In this document: one piece after another, positions 26,972 to 34,925 of the stretch
Layout of the letters: every line of letters begins with the position of its first letter
Position numbering within the stretch: position 1 is the first letter of the stretch
Assembly: GCF_024979255.1 (NCBI RefSeq)
Contig: NZ_JANLCN010000002.1
Coordinates: forward strand, 434,001 to 498,000
Origin: Herbiconiux moechotypicola
Lineage (GTDB): Bacteria; Actinomycetota; Actinomycetes; Actinomycetales; Microbacteriaceae
Direction: 5' to 3'
Length of the DNA stretch: 64,000 nucleotides
Notes under the pieces: generated by a model
The model's input: the letters and a program-made list of their open reading frames with translations, nothing else
Database searches by the model: none
What the model was told of the DNA's origin: nothing
Program-made: the position numbers and the translations under genes

Positions 26972-27709
26972 TCACGCCCCGAGATACCTGCCCGGCCGGT
27001 GGTTCACCGCGAGCACGAGGTTGAGCACCACCGCGCCCGCGGCCGACAGCAGCACGGTGAGCGGCGCCACCACGGCGAACGAGACCAGCACGATCGCCAC
27101 GTCGAGCCCCATCTGCACATATCCGGCGCGCCAGCCGAGACGCTCCTGCGCGAGCAGCGCCAGGATATTGAACCCGCCGAGACTCGCCCGGTGCCTGAAC
27201 AGAACCAGCAGTCCCACACCGGCCAGCAGGTTGCCCGCGATCGCGGCGTACACCGGGTCGAGGCGGTCGATCACGAGCGCGAGCGGGTTGAGCAGCGAGA
27301 ACGCCGACACCAGGGCGACGCTCGCGGCGGTGCGGAGGGTGAAGTTCCAGCCCTTGCGCCAGGCGGCGAGGGCGAAGAACGGCAGGTTCACGGCGAGGAA
27401 GATCACGCCGAACGGCACGGGCACGACGTAGCTCACGAGCAGTGCGAGCCCCGCGGTGCCGCCGGTGACCGCGCCGCTGGACTTGAGCAGGAAGATCCCG
27501 ATCGAGGCGATGACCGTGCCGGTGAGGATGCCCAGCACGTCGTCGAGCGGCGAGTGCGCCAGCGGGTCGCGACCGGGGTGGGGCGTGCGGGAGTCGCGCG
27601 TTGCCGCCGGGGTGGCGCCGACGGCGTCGGCGCCCGGGCGGGTGGCGCCGGGCGTCGGCGTGGCCGCATCCGTCGACGTGGGCGTGGCCGCATCTGTCGT
27701 CGTGGTCAT
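26972..27709 (-). CDS. YitT/DUF161-family membrane protein
   Basis: Length 245 residues. A hydrophilic Thr/Ala/Pro-rich leader of about 50 residues precedes five to six membrane segments, including GILTGTVIASIGIFLLKSSG, GGTAGLALLVSYVVPVPFGV and LGGFNILALLAQERLGWRAG. The GxTGGTAGLALL and LGGFNILA motifs are characteristic of YitT-like proteins, whose substrate is unknown. GGAG lies 7 nt before ATG 27709. The start overlaps the stop of the aminotransferase as ATGA. Confidence 0.8.
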   Translation of the reverse strand: MTTTTDAATPTSTDAATPTPGATRPGADAVGATPAATRDSRTPHPGRDPLAHSPLDDVLGILTGTVIASIGIFLLKSSGAVTGGTAGLALLVSYVVPVPFGVIFLAVNLPFFALAAWRKGWNFTLRTAASVALVSAFSLLNPLALVIDRLDPVYAAIAGNLLAGVGLLVLFRHRASLGGFNILALLAQERLGWRAGYVQMGLDVAIVLVSFAVVAPLTVLLSAAGAVVLNLVLAVNHRPGRYLGA

Positions 27710-28896
27710 CGCGGGGCTCCGGATGCGCTGAGCGGCCTCGTGGGACGCGCGCCGGCTGAGCCTTCGAGGCCGCGGCGGCTCTGCAGTTCGAGCGGGTCGA
27801 ACCCCGCGAGGACGGCCAGCACGCGGTCGCCGGCGGCACGATCGGCCACCGAGATGCGCACCCCGGCGTCGGCGTAGCCGCGCACGAGGATGTCGTCGGC
27901 GGCGAGGGCGGCGATGACGCGGTCGCGGGCGTCGTCGCGCATCCGGAGCCAGATGAAGTTGGCGGCGCTGTCGGTGGTGGTCCAGCCGCGCGCGCGGAGG
28001 GTGCCGATGAGACGGGCGCGTTCGGCGCGCACCTGGGCCAGCCGTTGCGCGATCTCGGTGTCGGCCGCCGGTTCGAGGGACGCGATCGCCGCCTGCTGCG
28101 CGAGCGCGCTCACCGCGAAGGGCATGGCCGTGCGGCGCAGTCCCTCGGCGACCTGGGGGTCGGCGACCGCGTACCCCACGCGGAGACCGGCGAGCCCGTA
28201 GGCCTTCGAGAAGGTGCGCAGCACGCACACATTGGGGTGTCGGCGGCGCAGGGCGATGGCGTCGATCGTGTCGGCGGTGCCGGGGGGTGCTTCTGCGTAC
28301 TCGAGGTAGGCCTCGTCTATGACGACGAGCACGGTGGGCGGAAGCCGGTCGAGGAAGTGCTGGAGCTCCGCGGCGCCGATCGAGACCCCGGTGGGGTTGT
28401 TGGGGGTGCACAGCAGCACCACGCGCGTGCGTTCGGTGACCGCGTCGAGCAGGGCGTCGAGGTCGTGACCCTCGTCGGCGCCGAGGGGCACCTGCACGGC
28501 GGAGGCGCCGACGAGGCGGGTGAGGATCGGGTAGGCGTCGAAGGAACGCCAGGCGAACAGCACCTCGTCGCCGGGCTCGCAGTAGCCGGTGAGGATCTGC
28601 TGCAGCACGCCGGTGCTGCCGGGACCGACGGCGAGTTCGTCGACGGTGACGCCGGCGCCGAGCCGGGCGGCGAGGCGGGTGCGGAGCTCGAGCGCGGCGT
28701 TGTCGGGGTAGCGGTTGAGGCGGCCCGCAGCCTCGTGCACGGTGTCGAGCACGGAGGGCAGCGGAGGGAAGTGACTCTCGTTCGAGGCCAGAGCCGCCAC
28801 GAGCCCGGCATCGACGAGCGCGGAGTCGGCCCGGCGGCCGGGCACGTAGGCGGGCAGGTCGCGCACAGCGGTGCGGGGCAGGGGCGGGGGAGTCAT
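27706..28896 (-). CDS. HisC-like class I/II aminotransferase
   Basis: Length 396 residues. PLP enzyme with SNESHFPPLPSVLDTVHEAA, RYPDNAALELRTRLAARLGA, CTPNNPTGVSIG, VVIDEAYLEYAE and the PLP lysine in LRTFSKAYGLAGLRVGYAVA, all diagnostic of histidinol-phosphate/aromatic aminotransferases. The C-terminal RISVADRAAGDRVLAVLAGF carries the carboxylate-binding Arg. The last 30 residues are a basic Pro/Arg tail outside the family fold. The gene is divergent from an Lrp regulator, not in a his operon, so an aromatic or other amino acid role (PatA type) is more likely than histidine synthesis. Confidence 0.85.
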   Translation of the reverse strand: MTPPPLPRTAVRDLPAYVPGRRADSALVDAGLVAALASNESHFPPLPSVLDTVHEAAGRLNRYPDNAALELRTRLAARLGAGVTVDELAVGPGSTGVLQQILTGYCEPGDEVLFAWRSFDAYPILTRLVGASAVQVPLGADEGHDLDALLDAVTERTRVVLLCTPNNPTGVSIGAAELQHFLDRLPPTVLVVIDEAYLEYAEAPPGTADTIDAIALRRRHPNVCVLRTFSKAYGLAGLRVGYAVADPQVAEGLRRTAMPFAVSALAQQAAIASLEPAADTEIAQRLAQVRAERARLIGTLRARGWTTTDSAANFIWLRMRDDARDRVIAALAADDILVRGYADAGVRISVADRAAGDRVLAVLAGFDPLELQSRRGLEGSAGARPTRPLSASGAPR

Positions 28897-28945
28897 GGGT
28901 CCAGCTTGAGAAGCGGATGCGGGTGTGCGCAAGTGAGATGGATTC

Positions 28946-28996
28946 TGCTGGGCATATTGCCCTCTTTGGGTGGTCTGTGTGTCAAAATGCCCAGCA
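28946..28996. promoter_or_regulatory. Inverted repeat between aminotransferase and Lrp gene
   Basis: An exact 9-bp inverted repeat, TGCTGGGCA at 28946-28954 and TGCCCAGCA at 28988-28996, with arms 42 bp apart (four helical turns); the right arm covers the Lrp start codons. A smaller palindrome GGGCA-TAT-TGCCC sits at the left arm. Lrp octamers bind phased sites, so this is a likely operator controlling both divergent genes. Confidence 0.65.
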
Positions 28997-29466
28997 TGGA
29001 GCAGCTTGACGATCTGGATGCGCGCATCCTTCTCGCCCTCGACGCCGACCCGGATGCGACGGTGCTGGGCCTCGCCCACGCGCTCGGCGTGGCGCGCAAC
29101 ACGGTGCACGCGCGGCTCAGGCGCATGGCGGCCAGCGGGGCGCTCGGCTCGTTCAGCAAGCGGATCGACCCGGCGGCGCTCGGCTACCCCCTCGTGGCCT
29201 ACGTGTGGATCGCGGTGAGCCAGGCGTCGAACGACCCCGTCGTGGAGGGGCTGCAGAAGATCGCGCAGATCGTCGAGATCCACACCACGACGGGCGACGC
29301 CGACCTGCTCGTGAAGGTGGTGGCGCGCGATCCGGCGCATCTGCACCGGCTCACGCGGCAGATGCTCGCGGTGGAGGGGGTGATGCGCACGAACACGACG
29401 CTGTCGCTCGTGGAGTCGATGCCGCACCGTGTGAGGGCGTTGCTCGAGGAGCGGGCGCGGGAGTAG
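28987..29466 (+). CDS. Lrp/AsnC family regulator, divergent from aminotransferase
   Basis: Length 159 residues (156 from the second ATG at 28996). Helix-turn-helix VLGLAHALGVARNTVHARLR within LDDLDARILLALDADPDATV, followed by the RAM domain (PLVAYVWIAVSQASNDPVVE, IVEIHTTTGDADLLVKVVAR). Divergent orientation and the phased inverted repeat point to control of the HisC-like aminotransferase, as is usual for local Lrp regulators of amino acid genes. Confidence 0.87.
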   Translation: MPSMEQLDDLDARILLALDADPDATVLGLAHALGVARNTVHARLRRMAASGALGSFSKRIDPAALGYPLVAYVWIAVSQASNDPVVEGLQKIAQIVEIHTTTGDADLLVKVVARDPAHLHRLTRQMLAVEGVMRTNTTLSLVESMPHRVRALLEERARE

Positions 29467-29526
29467 GTGCGGAGTGGCGCGATCCGACGGAGGGATCGGC
29501 CGATGTCGGTGGCATGGTGTTGACTG

Positions 29527-30981
29527 ATGCTCATGAACGATCGGATGCTCCGCCTGGACGCGATCCTCGACGAGCTCGTCGAGGTGGAGCGCTCGCTCGC
29601 GCGCGGTGCGGCCCGGCGGGCCCGCCTGCTGGCGGAGGCGACGGCGGTGCGGCTCGCCCAGGCGGAGCGGGGTTCGGAGGGGCTCGCGATGAGGTCGCTG
29701 GTGGCCGAGATCGGATGCGCGACGCGGGTGTCGGAGGGAACGGTCGCCCGTCTGGTCAATGAGGCGGAGATCCTCGTCGGTTCGTTGCCGGGAACGCTCG
29801 AGGCACTGTCGTCGGGGGCGATCTCGTATCGGCACGCGCAGGTGGTGGCGCGGCACGCCGTGAGTGTTCCGGTCGGGGCGCGTGCCGGGTTCGAGGCTGT
29901 GGTGTTGCACGAGGCGGAGGTGCTCACGCCGTCCCGGTTCGAGCGGGTGGTGCGGCGGGAGCGGGAGCGGGTGCATCCGGAGTCGATCGAGGAGCGCACG
30001 GTGGCCGCGCAGGCTGAGCGGAGTGTGCGGTTCGAGCCTGATGTCGACGGCATGGCGTGGTTGGTGTGCCATCTGCCGGCCGTGGTGGCGGTGGCGGTCG
30101 ATGACCGGCTCGATCGTCTGGCGCGGGCTGCTCGCTCGGCCGGTGAGGGGCGCACGCACGGGCAGTTGCGAGCGGATGCGTTGGGTGAGCTGCTGCTGGG
30201 CGGTGGCGCAGGCGCGGGCGCAGGCGCGGGCAGCGACACCGGCTCCGGTTCGGGCGTGGGTGATGGTTGCGACCGTATCGTGCCGACGGTGGTGCTCACG
30301 GTTCCTGCGCTGACACTGCTGGGGCATGATGCAGGGCAGGCGCGGCTCGAGGGGTATGGTCCAATCGATGTGCCGACCGCGCGCCGTCTTGCTGCGAGGG
30401 CTCCGAGTTTCGTGCGAATCCTGACTCATCCTGAGTCGGGGGAGACGGTCTCGGTGGGACGAACCCGGTACCGGCCTCCGGCTGATCTGCGGTTGGCGTT
30501 GGAGCTCGCGGACGAGTTCTGCCGGTTCCCTGGGTGCGCGCGGCGGGCTTCCCGCTGTGAGCTCGACCACACGGAGGACTGGGCGGGTGGGGGCGAGACC
30601 TCGCGGGCGAATCTGCATCACCTGTGTGTGCGGCACCACCACGTGAAACACGACTCGACCGGGTGGAGGGTCGCGGCGGGTCGTGATCGCATCCTGCGCT
30701 GGACCTCCCCGACCGGTCGCACCTACGAGACCCGGCCGTCGGGGTCGCCGGCGTCTCCATGGCCCCGATCGGCGGTCCGCGCTCCGCTGCCCGCCCGCTC
30801 GACCCCTCTGGATTCGTGCACCCGAGGTCCCGAGCGTCGGCGAAGGCCTGTCTTCCGCGACGAGAGCGCTCGAGACCACCTGCTCGTGGGTTCGCCCGGG
30901 AGGTCACTCACCACCGGGCGGCCAACCACGCGTGGAACGAGCGCGCCGGATCCACGACTCGACGAACCGCCTCCGTTCTAG
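29527..30981 (+). CDS. DUF222 (13E12-type) protein with C-terminal HNH nuclease
   Basis: Length 484 residues. The DUF222 region is helical (AILDELVEVERSLARGAARR onwards), followed by a Gly/Ala/Ser linker (GGGAGAGAGAGSDTGSGSG) and a C-terminal HNH domain with four zinc-type residues: FCRFPGCARRASRCELDHTE, then ANLHHLCVRHHHVKHDSTGW. The catalytic HNH residues are the His of LDHTE, Asn of ANLHH and His of HHHVKH. About 110 residues beyond the HNH are Arg/Pro/Ser-rich. This family is multi-copy in many actinobacteria; its role is not established and no mobile-element ends are visible here. Confidence 0.85.
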   Translation: MLMNDRMLRLDAILDELVEVERSLARGAARRARLLAEATAVRLAQAERGSEGLAMRSLVAEIGCATRVSEGTVARLVNEAEILVGSLPGTLEALSSGAISYRHAQVVARHAVSVPVGARAGFEAVVLHEAEVLTPSRFERVVRRERERVHPESIEERTVAAQAERSVRFEPDVDGMAWLVCHLPAVVAVAVDDRLDRLARAARSAGEGRTHGQLRADALGELLLGGGAGAGAGAGSDTGSGSGVGDGCDRIVPTVVLTVPALTLLGHDAGQARLEGYGPIDVPTARRLAARAPSFVRILTHPESGETVSVGRTRYRPPADLRLALELADEFCRFPGCARRASRCELDHTEDWAGGGETSRANLHHLCVRHHHVKHDSTGWRVAAGRDRILRWTSPTGRTYETRPSGSPASPWPRSAVRAPLPARSTPLDSCTRGPERRRRPVFRDESARDHLLVGSPGRSLTTGRPTTRGTSAPDPRLDEPPPF

Positions 30982-31060
30982 CGGCGGCACTCTCCTCTCG
31001 CGCTCGACGCTTCCCCTTGTGTGCTCGGTGTCTCTGCGCGAGCCCCTCGGCGTAGGGTGC

Positions 31061-31111
31061 CGCACCCGCACCCGCACCCGCACCCGCACCCGCACCCGCA
31101 CCTGCACCTGC
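31061..31111. repeat. Hexanucleotide tandem repeat (CCGCAC)n
   Basis: About eight copies of the 6-bp unit, the last two changed to CTGCAC, lie between the HNH gene and the convergent PPOX gene. This intergenic sequence (30982-31149) shows no gene. The repeat is too short and regular for CRISPR. Confidence 0.85.
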
Positions 31112-31149
31112 GCTGACTGCTGACGCTGGGTGCTGATGTGGACGCGGTG

Positions 31150-31551
31150 TCAGTGGGGGCGCGCGATGAGTTCGGGGGAGCCGAGGAGGCGGGTGGTCTC
31201 GAAGGCGAGTGCGACACGGAGGGGGTTGGGGCGTGGGGCGCGGTAGCGCACGGTGTAGCGCTCGACGGCGTCGCGCACGGAGGCCTCGTCGGTGAGCACC
31301 TGGGCTCTGCCGCTGAAGGTGAGCCAGCGGCCGCCGTCGACCTGGCTCACGGCCACCCGTGGATCGCGTCGCGCGTTGAGCGCCTTCTGGCTGGTGCCCG
31401 AGGTGATGACGCGCACGATGCCCGTGGCGGCGTCGAAGGTGAAGCCGACCGGGACGACGTGGGGTGAACCGTCACCGAGAAGGGTGGTGAGGGTCGCGAG
31501 GTGGTACTCGCTCACGAACGACAGTCCGGCGGGGGTGAGCAGCTCGGGCAT
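31150..31551 (-). CDS. PPOX-fold F420- or FMN-dependent oxidoreductase
   Basis: Length 133 residues. Split-barrel flavoprotein: FVSEYHLATLTTLLGDGSPH, VVPVGFTFDAATGIVRVITS, GTSQKALNARRDPRVAVSQV, DGGRWLTFSGRAQVLTD. The TSGTSQKALNARRDPRVA segment is the cofactor phosphate-binding site of PPOX class F420 enzymes. The substrate is unknown. TAGGCT at 31563-31558 ends 6 nt before the ATG and no Shine-Dalgarno is present, so a leaderless mRNA is predicted. Confidence 0.82.
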   Translation of the reverse strand: MPELLTPAGLSFVSEYHLATLTTLLGDGSPHVVPVGFTFDAATGIVRVITSGTSQKALNARRDPRVAVSQVDGGRWLTFSGRAQVLTDEASVRDAVERYTVRYRAPRPNPLRVALAFETTRLLGSPELIARPH

Positions 31552-31593
31552 GCCCTCAGCCTAGGCGCGACACGCCGGACGAGAGCCCAAGGG

Positions 31594-31640
31594 TTGCGTG
31601 CCCCTCGGCCGATCGCTAATTTTTAGGCATGCCTAAAAAT
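31594..31640 (+). promoter_or_regulatory. mntH promoter with 22-bp perfect palindrome over the start codon
   Basis: The promoter reads -35 TTGCGT (31594-31599), 17-nt spacer, -10 TAATTT (31617-31622), and the ATG at 31629 is 6 nt further on, exactly where transcription should start. A perfect 22-bp palindrome (left half ATTTTTAGGCA) spans 31619-31640 with its centre in the start codon, overlapping the -10. It resembles DtxR-family boxes (TTAGG...CCTAA). It should be the MntR operator, shutting off transcription when manganese is plentiful. Confidence 0.85.
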
Positions 31641-33056
31641 GCGCCGCCGACGTTGCCGACGCCACCGCACTCCCGCGCCGGCGAGCTCGACGGGGGTGCC
31701 GTCGTTCGCCCTCGCTGGTGGCACGGCGTCGTGCTCCTGGGCCCGGCCTTCGTCGCCTCCATCGCCTACGTCGACCCGGGCAACGTAGCCGCCAACCTCA
31801 CCGCGGGCGCGCAGTACGGCTACCTGCTCGTGTGGGTGCTGGTGCTCGCCAACCTCATGGCCATGCTCATCCAGTACCAGTCGGCGAAGCTGGGCCTCGT
31901 CACCGGCCGCACCCTGCCCGAGCACGTCGGCGCGCGGGCACGACCCTGGACCCGCCGCGCCTACTGGCTCCAGGCCGAGCTCGTCGCCGCCGCCACCGAC
32001 ATCGCCGAGGTCATCGGCGGGGCCCTCGCCCTCAACCTCCTCTTCGGCCTGCCGCTGGTGCTGGGCGGGCTCATCGTCGGGGTGGTGTCGCTCGTTCTGC
32101 TGATCGTGCAGTCGAGTCGCCGTCAGCGCAGTTTCGAATTCGTGATCATCGGGATGCTCGCGGTGATCGCTTTCGGCTTCCTCACCGGCACCTTCGTGTC
32201 GGGCGTCGACTGGCCCGAGGCGGTCGATGGACTCGTCCCCCGGTTCGAGGGCACCCCCACCGTGCTGCTCGCCGCGAGCATGCTGGGCGCCACCGTCATG
32301 CCGCACGCCATCTATTTGCACTCCGCCCTCGCCCGCGACCGCCACCACGCCGCCTTCGCCGCCACCGCCGAGAAGACCGACTTCACGCGTCGCGCCGCTG
32401 CCAATCCGGCAGCCGCGACAGCGAACCCGGCTGCCGACGCCGCCGTGAACCCGGCCCCCGACCCAGCGAGCATCGGCACCGAGCTCGACGTCGCGCCGAG
32501 CCGCGTGCGCCGCCTCCTCAGGGCCACCCGCTTCGACGTGATCGTCGCCCTCCTCCTCGCCGGCGCCGTCAACATCGCCATGCTCCTGCTCGCCGCCTCC
32601 AGCCTCCGCGGCGTCGAGGGCACCGACACCATCCCGGGCGCCTACGACGCCATCGCCGCCGCCCTCGGCCCGGCCGTCGCCACCATCTTCGCCATCGGCC
32701 TCCTCGCCTCGGGGCTCGCCTCCACCTCGGTGGGCGCCTACGCCGGCTCGGTCATCATGAAGGGGCTCCTGCGGGTGCGCATCCCGGTGGTGGCCCGCCG
32801 TGCCGTCACGCTCATCCCGGCCCTCGTCGTGCTCGGCGCCGGCATCGACCCCACCTGGGCCCTCGTGCTCAGCCAGGTGCTGCTGAGCATCGGCATCCCG
32901 TTCGCCCTCATCCCGCTCATCCGCCTCACCGGCAACCGGATGCTCATGGGCGAGTTCGCCGACCGCCTCCCGGTGCGCCTGGTCGCCTGGGCGGTCGCGG
33001 CGCTCATCGTGGCCCTCAACGTGGTGCTCATCGCCCTCACGCTGACCGGGTCGTGA
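31629..33056 (+). CDS. mntH: Nramp-family Mn(2+)/Fe(2+) transporter
   Basis: Length 475 residues. Eleven or so membrane segments. The helix-1 metal motif is VASIAYVDPGNVAANLTAGA (DPGN); the helix-6 motif is GATVMPHAIYLHSALARD (MPH). The loop after helix 6 contains an unusual NPAAATANPAADAAVNPAP low-complexity insert. Proton-driven uptake of manganese is expected. It is leaderless by prediction and lies under a 22-bp palindrome, with a manganese-type regulator 4.7 kb away. N-terminal residues are hydrophilic (MPKNAPPTLPTPPHSRAGEL). Confidence 0.93.
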   Translation: MPKNAPPTLPTPPHSRAGELDGGAVVRPRWWHGVVLLGPAFVASIAYVDPGNVAANLTAGAQYGYLLVWVLVLANLMAMLIQYQSAKLGLVTGRTLPEHVGARARPWTRRAYWLQAELVAAATDIAEVIGGALALNLLFGLPLVLGGLIVGVVSLVLLIVQSSRRQRSFEFVIIGMLAVIAFGFLTGTFVSGVDWPEAVDGLVPRFEGTPTVLLAASMLGATVMPHAIYLHSALARDRHHAAFAATAEKTDFTRRAAANPAAATANPAADAAVNPAPDPASIGTELDVAPSRVRRLLRATRFDVIVALLLAGAVNIAMLLLAASSLRGVEGTDTIPGAYDAIAAALGPAVATIFAIGLLASGLASTSVGAYAGSVIMKGLLRVRIPVVARRAVTLIPALVVLGAGIDPTWALVLSQVLLSIGIPFALIPLIRLTGNRMLMGEFADRLPVRLVAWAVAALIVALNVVLIALTLTGS

Positions 33057-33131
33057 CACTCACGGGATCCTGACGCCGCCCGCACCCGTGGCGTCGCCGG
33101 CCGTTCACCCACGCGTCGTATCGTCGAGCCC

Positions 33132-34190
33132 ATGACCCTCATCGACAACGCCGTGTACGTCGACGGCGTGCGCGTTCCCGACCCTCACACGCTCGACGAG
33201 ACCTACTCGCTCATGCACGAGCGTGGAGGCATGGCGTGGATCGGCCTCTACCGGCCCGACGCCGGGGAGATCCACTCGATCGAGACCGAGTTCGGCCTGC
33301 ACCACCTCGCCGTCGAAGACGCGCTCACCGGCCATCAGCGCGCCAAGCTGGAGCGCTACGGCGACACCCTGTTCGTGGTGTTGCGCCCCGCCCGCTACCT
33401 CGACGCCGAGGAGCGCGTGGAGTTCGGCGAGGTGCACGTGTTCATCGGCCCGAGCTTCGTCGTGACCGTGCGTCACGCCGAGAAGCCCGACCTCGGCGCG
33501 GTGCGGCACAGGCTCGAGGGCAACCCCGAGCTGCTGAAGCTCGGGCCCGAGGCGGTGCTCTACGCGATCGTCGACGAGGTGGTCGACGAGTACGGCCCGG
33601 TGGTGGCCGGCCTGCAGAACGACATCGACGAGATCGAGAAGCAGCTGTTCGGCGGAGACCCCGACGTGTCACGCCGCATCTACGACCTCATCGGCGAGGT
33701 GATGGACTTCCAGCGCGCCGCGCATCCGCTCGCCGCCATGCTCGAAGCGCTCCTGCGCGGCGCCGAGAAGTACCACGTCGACCTCGAGGTGCAGCGGGGC
33801 CTGCGCGACGTGCTCGACCACGCGCTCTCGCTGGCCGGCCACGCGGACGCGTTCCGCGCCACCCTGCAGAACGCCCTCACCGTTCACTCCACGCTCACCA
33901 CGCAGCAGCAGAACGACGAGATGCGGCGCATCTCGGAGGCCAACCTCACCCTCGCCGAAGACACCCGCAAGCTCGCCGAGGCCAGCATCGCGCAGGGCGA
34001 CCAGGTGAAGAAGATCTCGTCGTGGGCGGCCATCATCTTCGCACCGAGCCTCATCGCCGGCATCTACGGCATGAACTTCGACTACATGCCCGAGCTGCAC
34101 TGGGTGTTCGGGTACCCGATGGCGATCGGTGGGATGGTGGTGCTGGCGGGAGCGCTGTATACGGTGTTCCGGCGCAACCACTGGCTGTAG
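33132..34190 (+). CDS. corA: CorA-family Mg(2+)/Co(2+) channel
   Basis: Length 352 residues. A large cytoplasmic domain (FGLHHLAVEDALTGHQRAKL, FVVLRPARYLDAEERVEFGE) leads to two C-terminal membrane helices; the first ends in GIYGMNFDYMPEL with the GMN selectivity motif, and the protein ends FRRNHWL. TATCGT at 33119-33124 lies 7 nt before the ATG, so it may be leaderless. 75 bp after mntH, same strand, but with its own promoter-like site. Divalent cation uptake next to a manganese transporter is a sensible pairing. Confidence 0.93.
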   Translation: MTLIDNAVYVDGVRVPDPHTLDETYSLMHERGGMAWIGLYRPDAGEIHSIETEFGLHHLAVEDALTGHQRAKLERYGDTLFVVLRPARYLDAEERVEFGEVHVFIGPSFVVTVRHAEKPDLGAVRHRLEGNPELLKLGPEAVLYAIVDEVVDEYGPVVAGLQNDIDEIEKQLFGGDPDVSRRIYDLIGEVMDFQRAAHPLAAMLEALLRGAEKYHVDLEVQRGLRDVLDHALSLAGHADAFRATLQNALTVHSTLTTQQQNDEMRRISEANLTLAEDTRKLAEASIAQGDQVKKISSWAAIIFAPSLIAGIYGMNFDYMPELHWVFGYPMAIGGMVVLAGALYTVFRRNHWL

Positions 34191-34285
34191 CAGGGGTGCG
34201 GATGTGCGGGGGTGCGGATGCGCCGGGTTGCGGATGCGCGAGGTTGCGGATGTGATTGACGAGCCTCAGCGCGGTCGGCTCAGCC

Positions 34286-34888
34286 TCAGCGCCGTCGCTC
34301 GAGCGCCGCGTCGAGCCCGAACCGCACGGTGGGCCACTCGTCGTCGAGGATGGAGTAGACCACCGTGTCGCGCACGGTGCCGTTCTCGAACACGGTGTGC
34401 TTGCGCAGCACGCCGTCCTGCTTCGCGCCCAGCCGCTCGATCGCCGCGCGGGACTGTCGGTTGTGCCAGTGGGCGCGGAACTCCACCGCGAGGCAGCCGA
34501 GCGTGTCGAAGGCGCGTTCCAGCAGCATTCGCTTCGCCTCGGTGTTGACGCCCGTGCGCTGGAAGGCGGCGCCGAGCCAGGTCGACCCGATCTCCACCCG
34601 GCGGTTCGCGGGGTCGAGGGTGCAGTAGCTGGTCATGCCTACCGTGCGACCGCTGTCGAGATCGCGCACGGCCCACGGCGCCATGCGGCCGAGCGTCTGC
34701 AGCCCGAGACGGCGGTCGATCTCCGCCTCCATGGACTCAGGGGCGGGGATGTGGGTGTACCAGGTGCGCCAGAGCGCGTCGACGGCGACGGCCTCGGCGA
34801 GGTCGGCGGCGTGGGTGTGGGCGAGCGGTTCCAGCGCGACCCGCGTGCCCGTCAGCGTCGGGGTGGTGGAGTACTCCTCGGCGACCAT
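34286..34888 (-). CDS. GNAT-family N-acetyltransferase (RimJ/RimL-like)
   Basis: Length 200 residues. The fold reads GTRVALEPLAHTHAADLAEA, then VGMTSYCTLDPANRRVEIGS, the acetyl-CoA loop GAAFQRTGVNTEAKRMLLER and AVEFRAHWHNRQSRAAIERL with GAKQDGVLRKH. This is the subgroup that acetylates protein N-termini or small amines. TAGGCT at 34900-34895 ends 6 nt before the ATG (leaderless pattern). The 95-bp gap to corA has three GCGGATG repeats. Substrate unknown. Confidence 0.85.
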   Translation of the reverse strand: MVAEEYSTTPTLTGTRVALEPLAHTHAADLAEAVAVDALWRTWYTHIPAPESMEAEIDRRLGLQTLGRMAPWAVRDLDSGRTVGMTSYCTLDPANRRVEIGSTWLGAAFQRTGVNTEAKRMLLERAFDTLGCLAVEFRAHWHNRQSRAAIERLGAKQDGVLRKHTVFENGTVRDTVVYSILDDEWPTVRFGLDAALERRR

Positions 34889-34925
34889 GCGCCCAGCCTA
34901 GAGCGGGATGTGACCCCGCGGCCCA

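Noticed and set aside
29527-30981. HNH gene considered as a mobile element or intron nuclease
   Set aside because: DUF222/HNH genes are common chromosomal families; no inverted ends, target duplication, transposase or intron structure is seen.
31061-31111. Regular repeats considered as a CRISPR array
   Set aside because: Units are 6 bp with no spacers and no cas genes occur in the window.
34191-34285. Short GCGGATG repeats after corA as a terminator or operator
   Set aside because: They are copies of the heptamer found throughout the window and form no hairpin.
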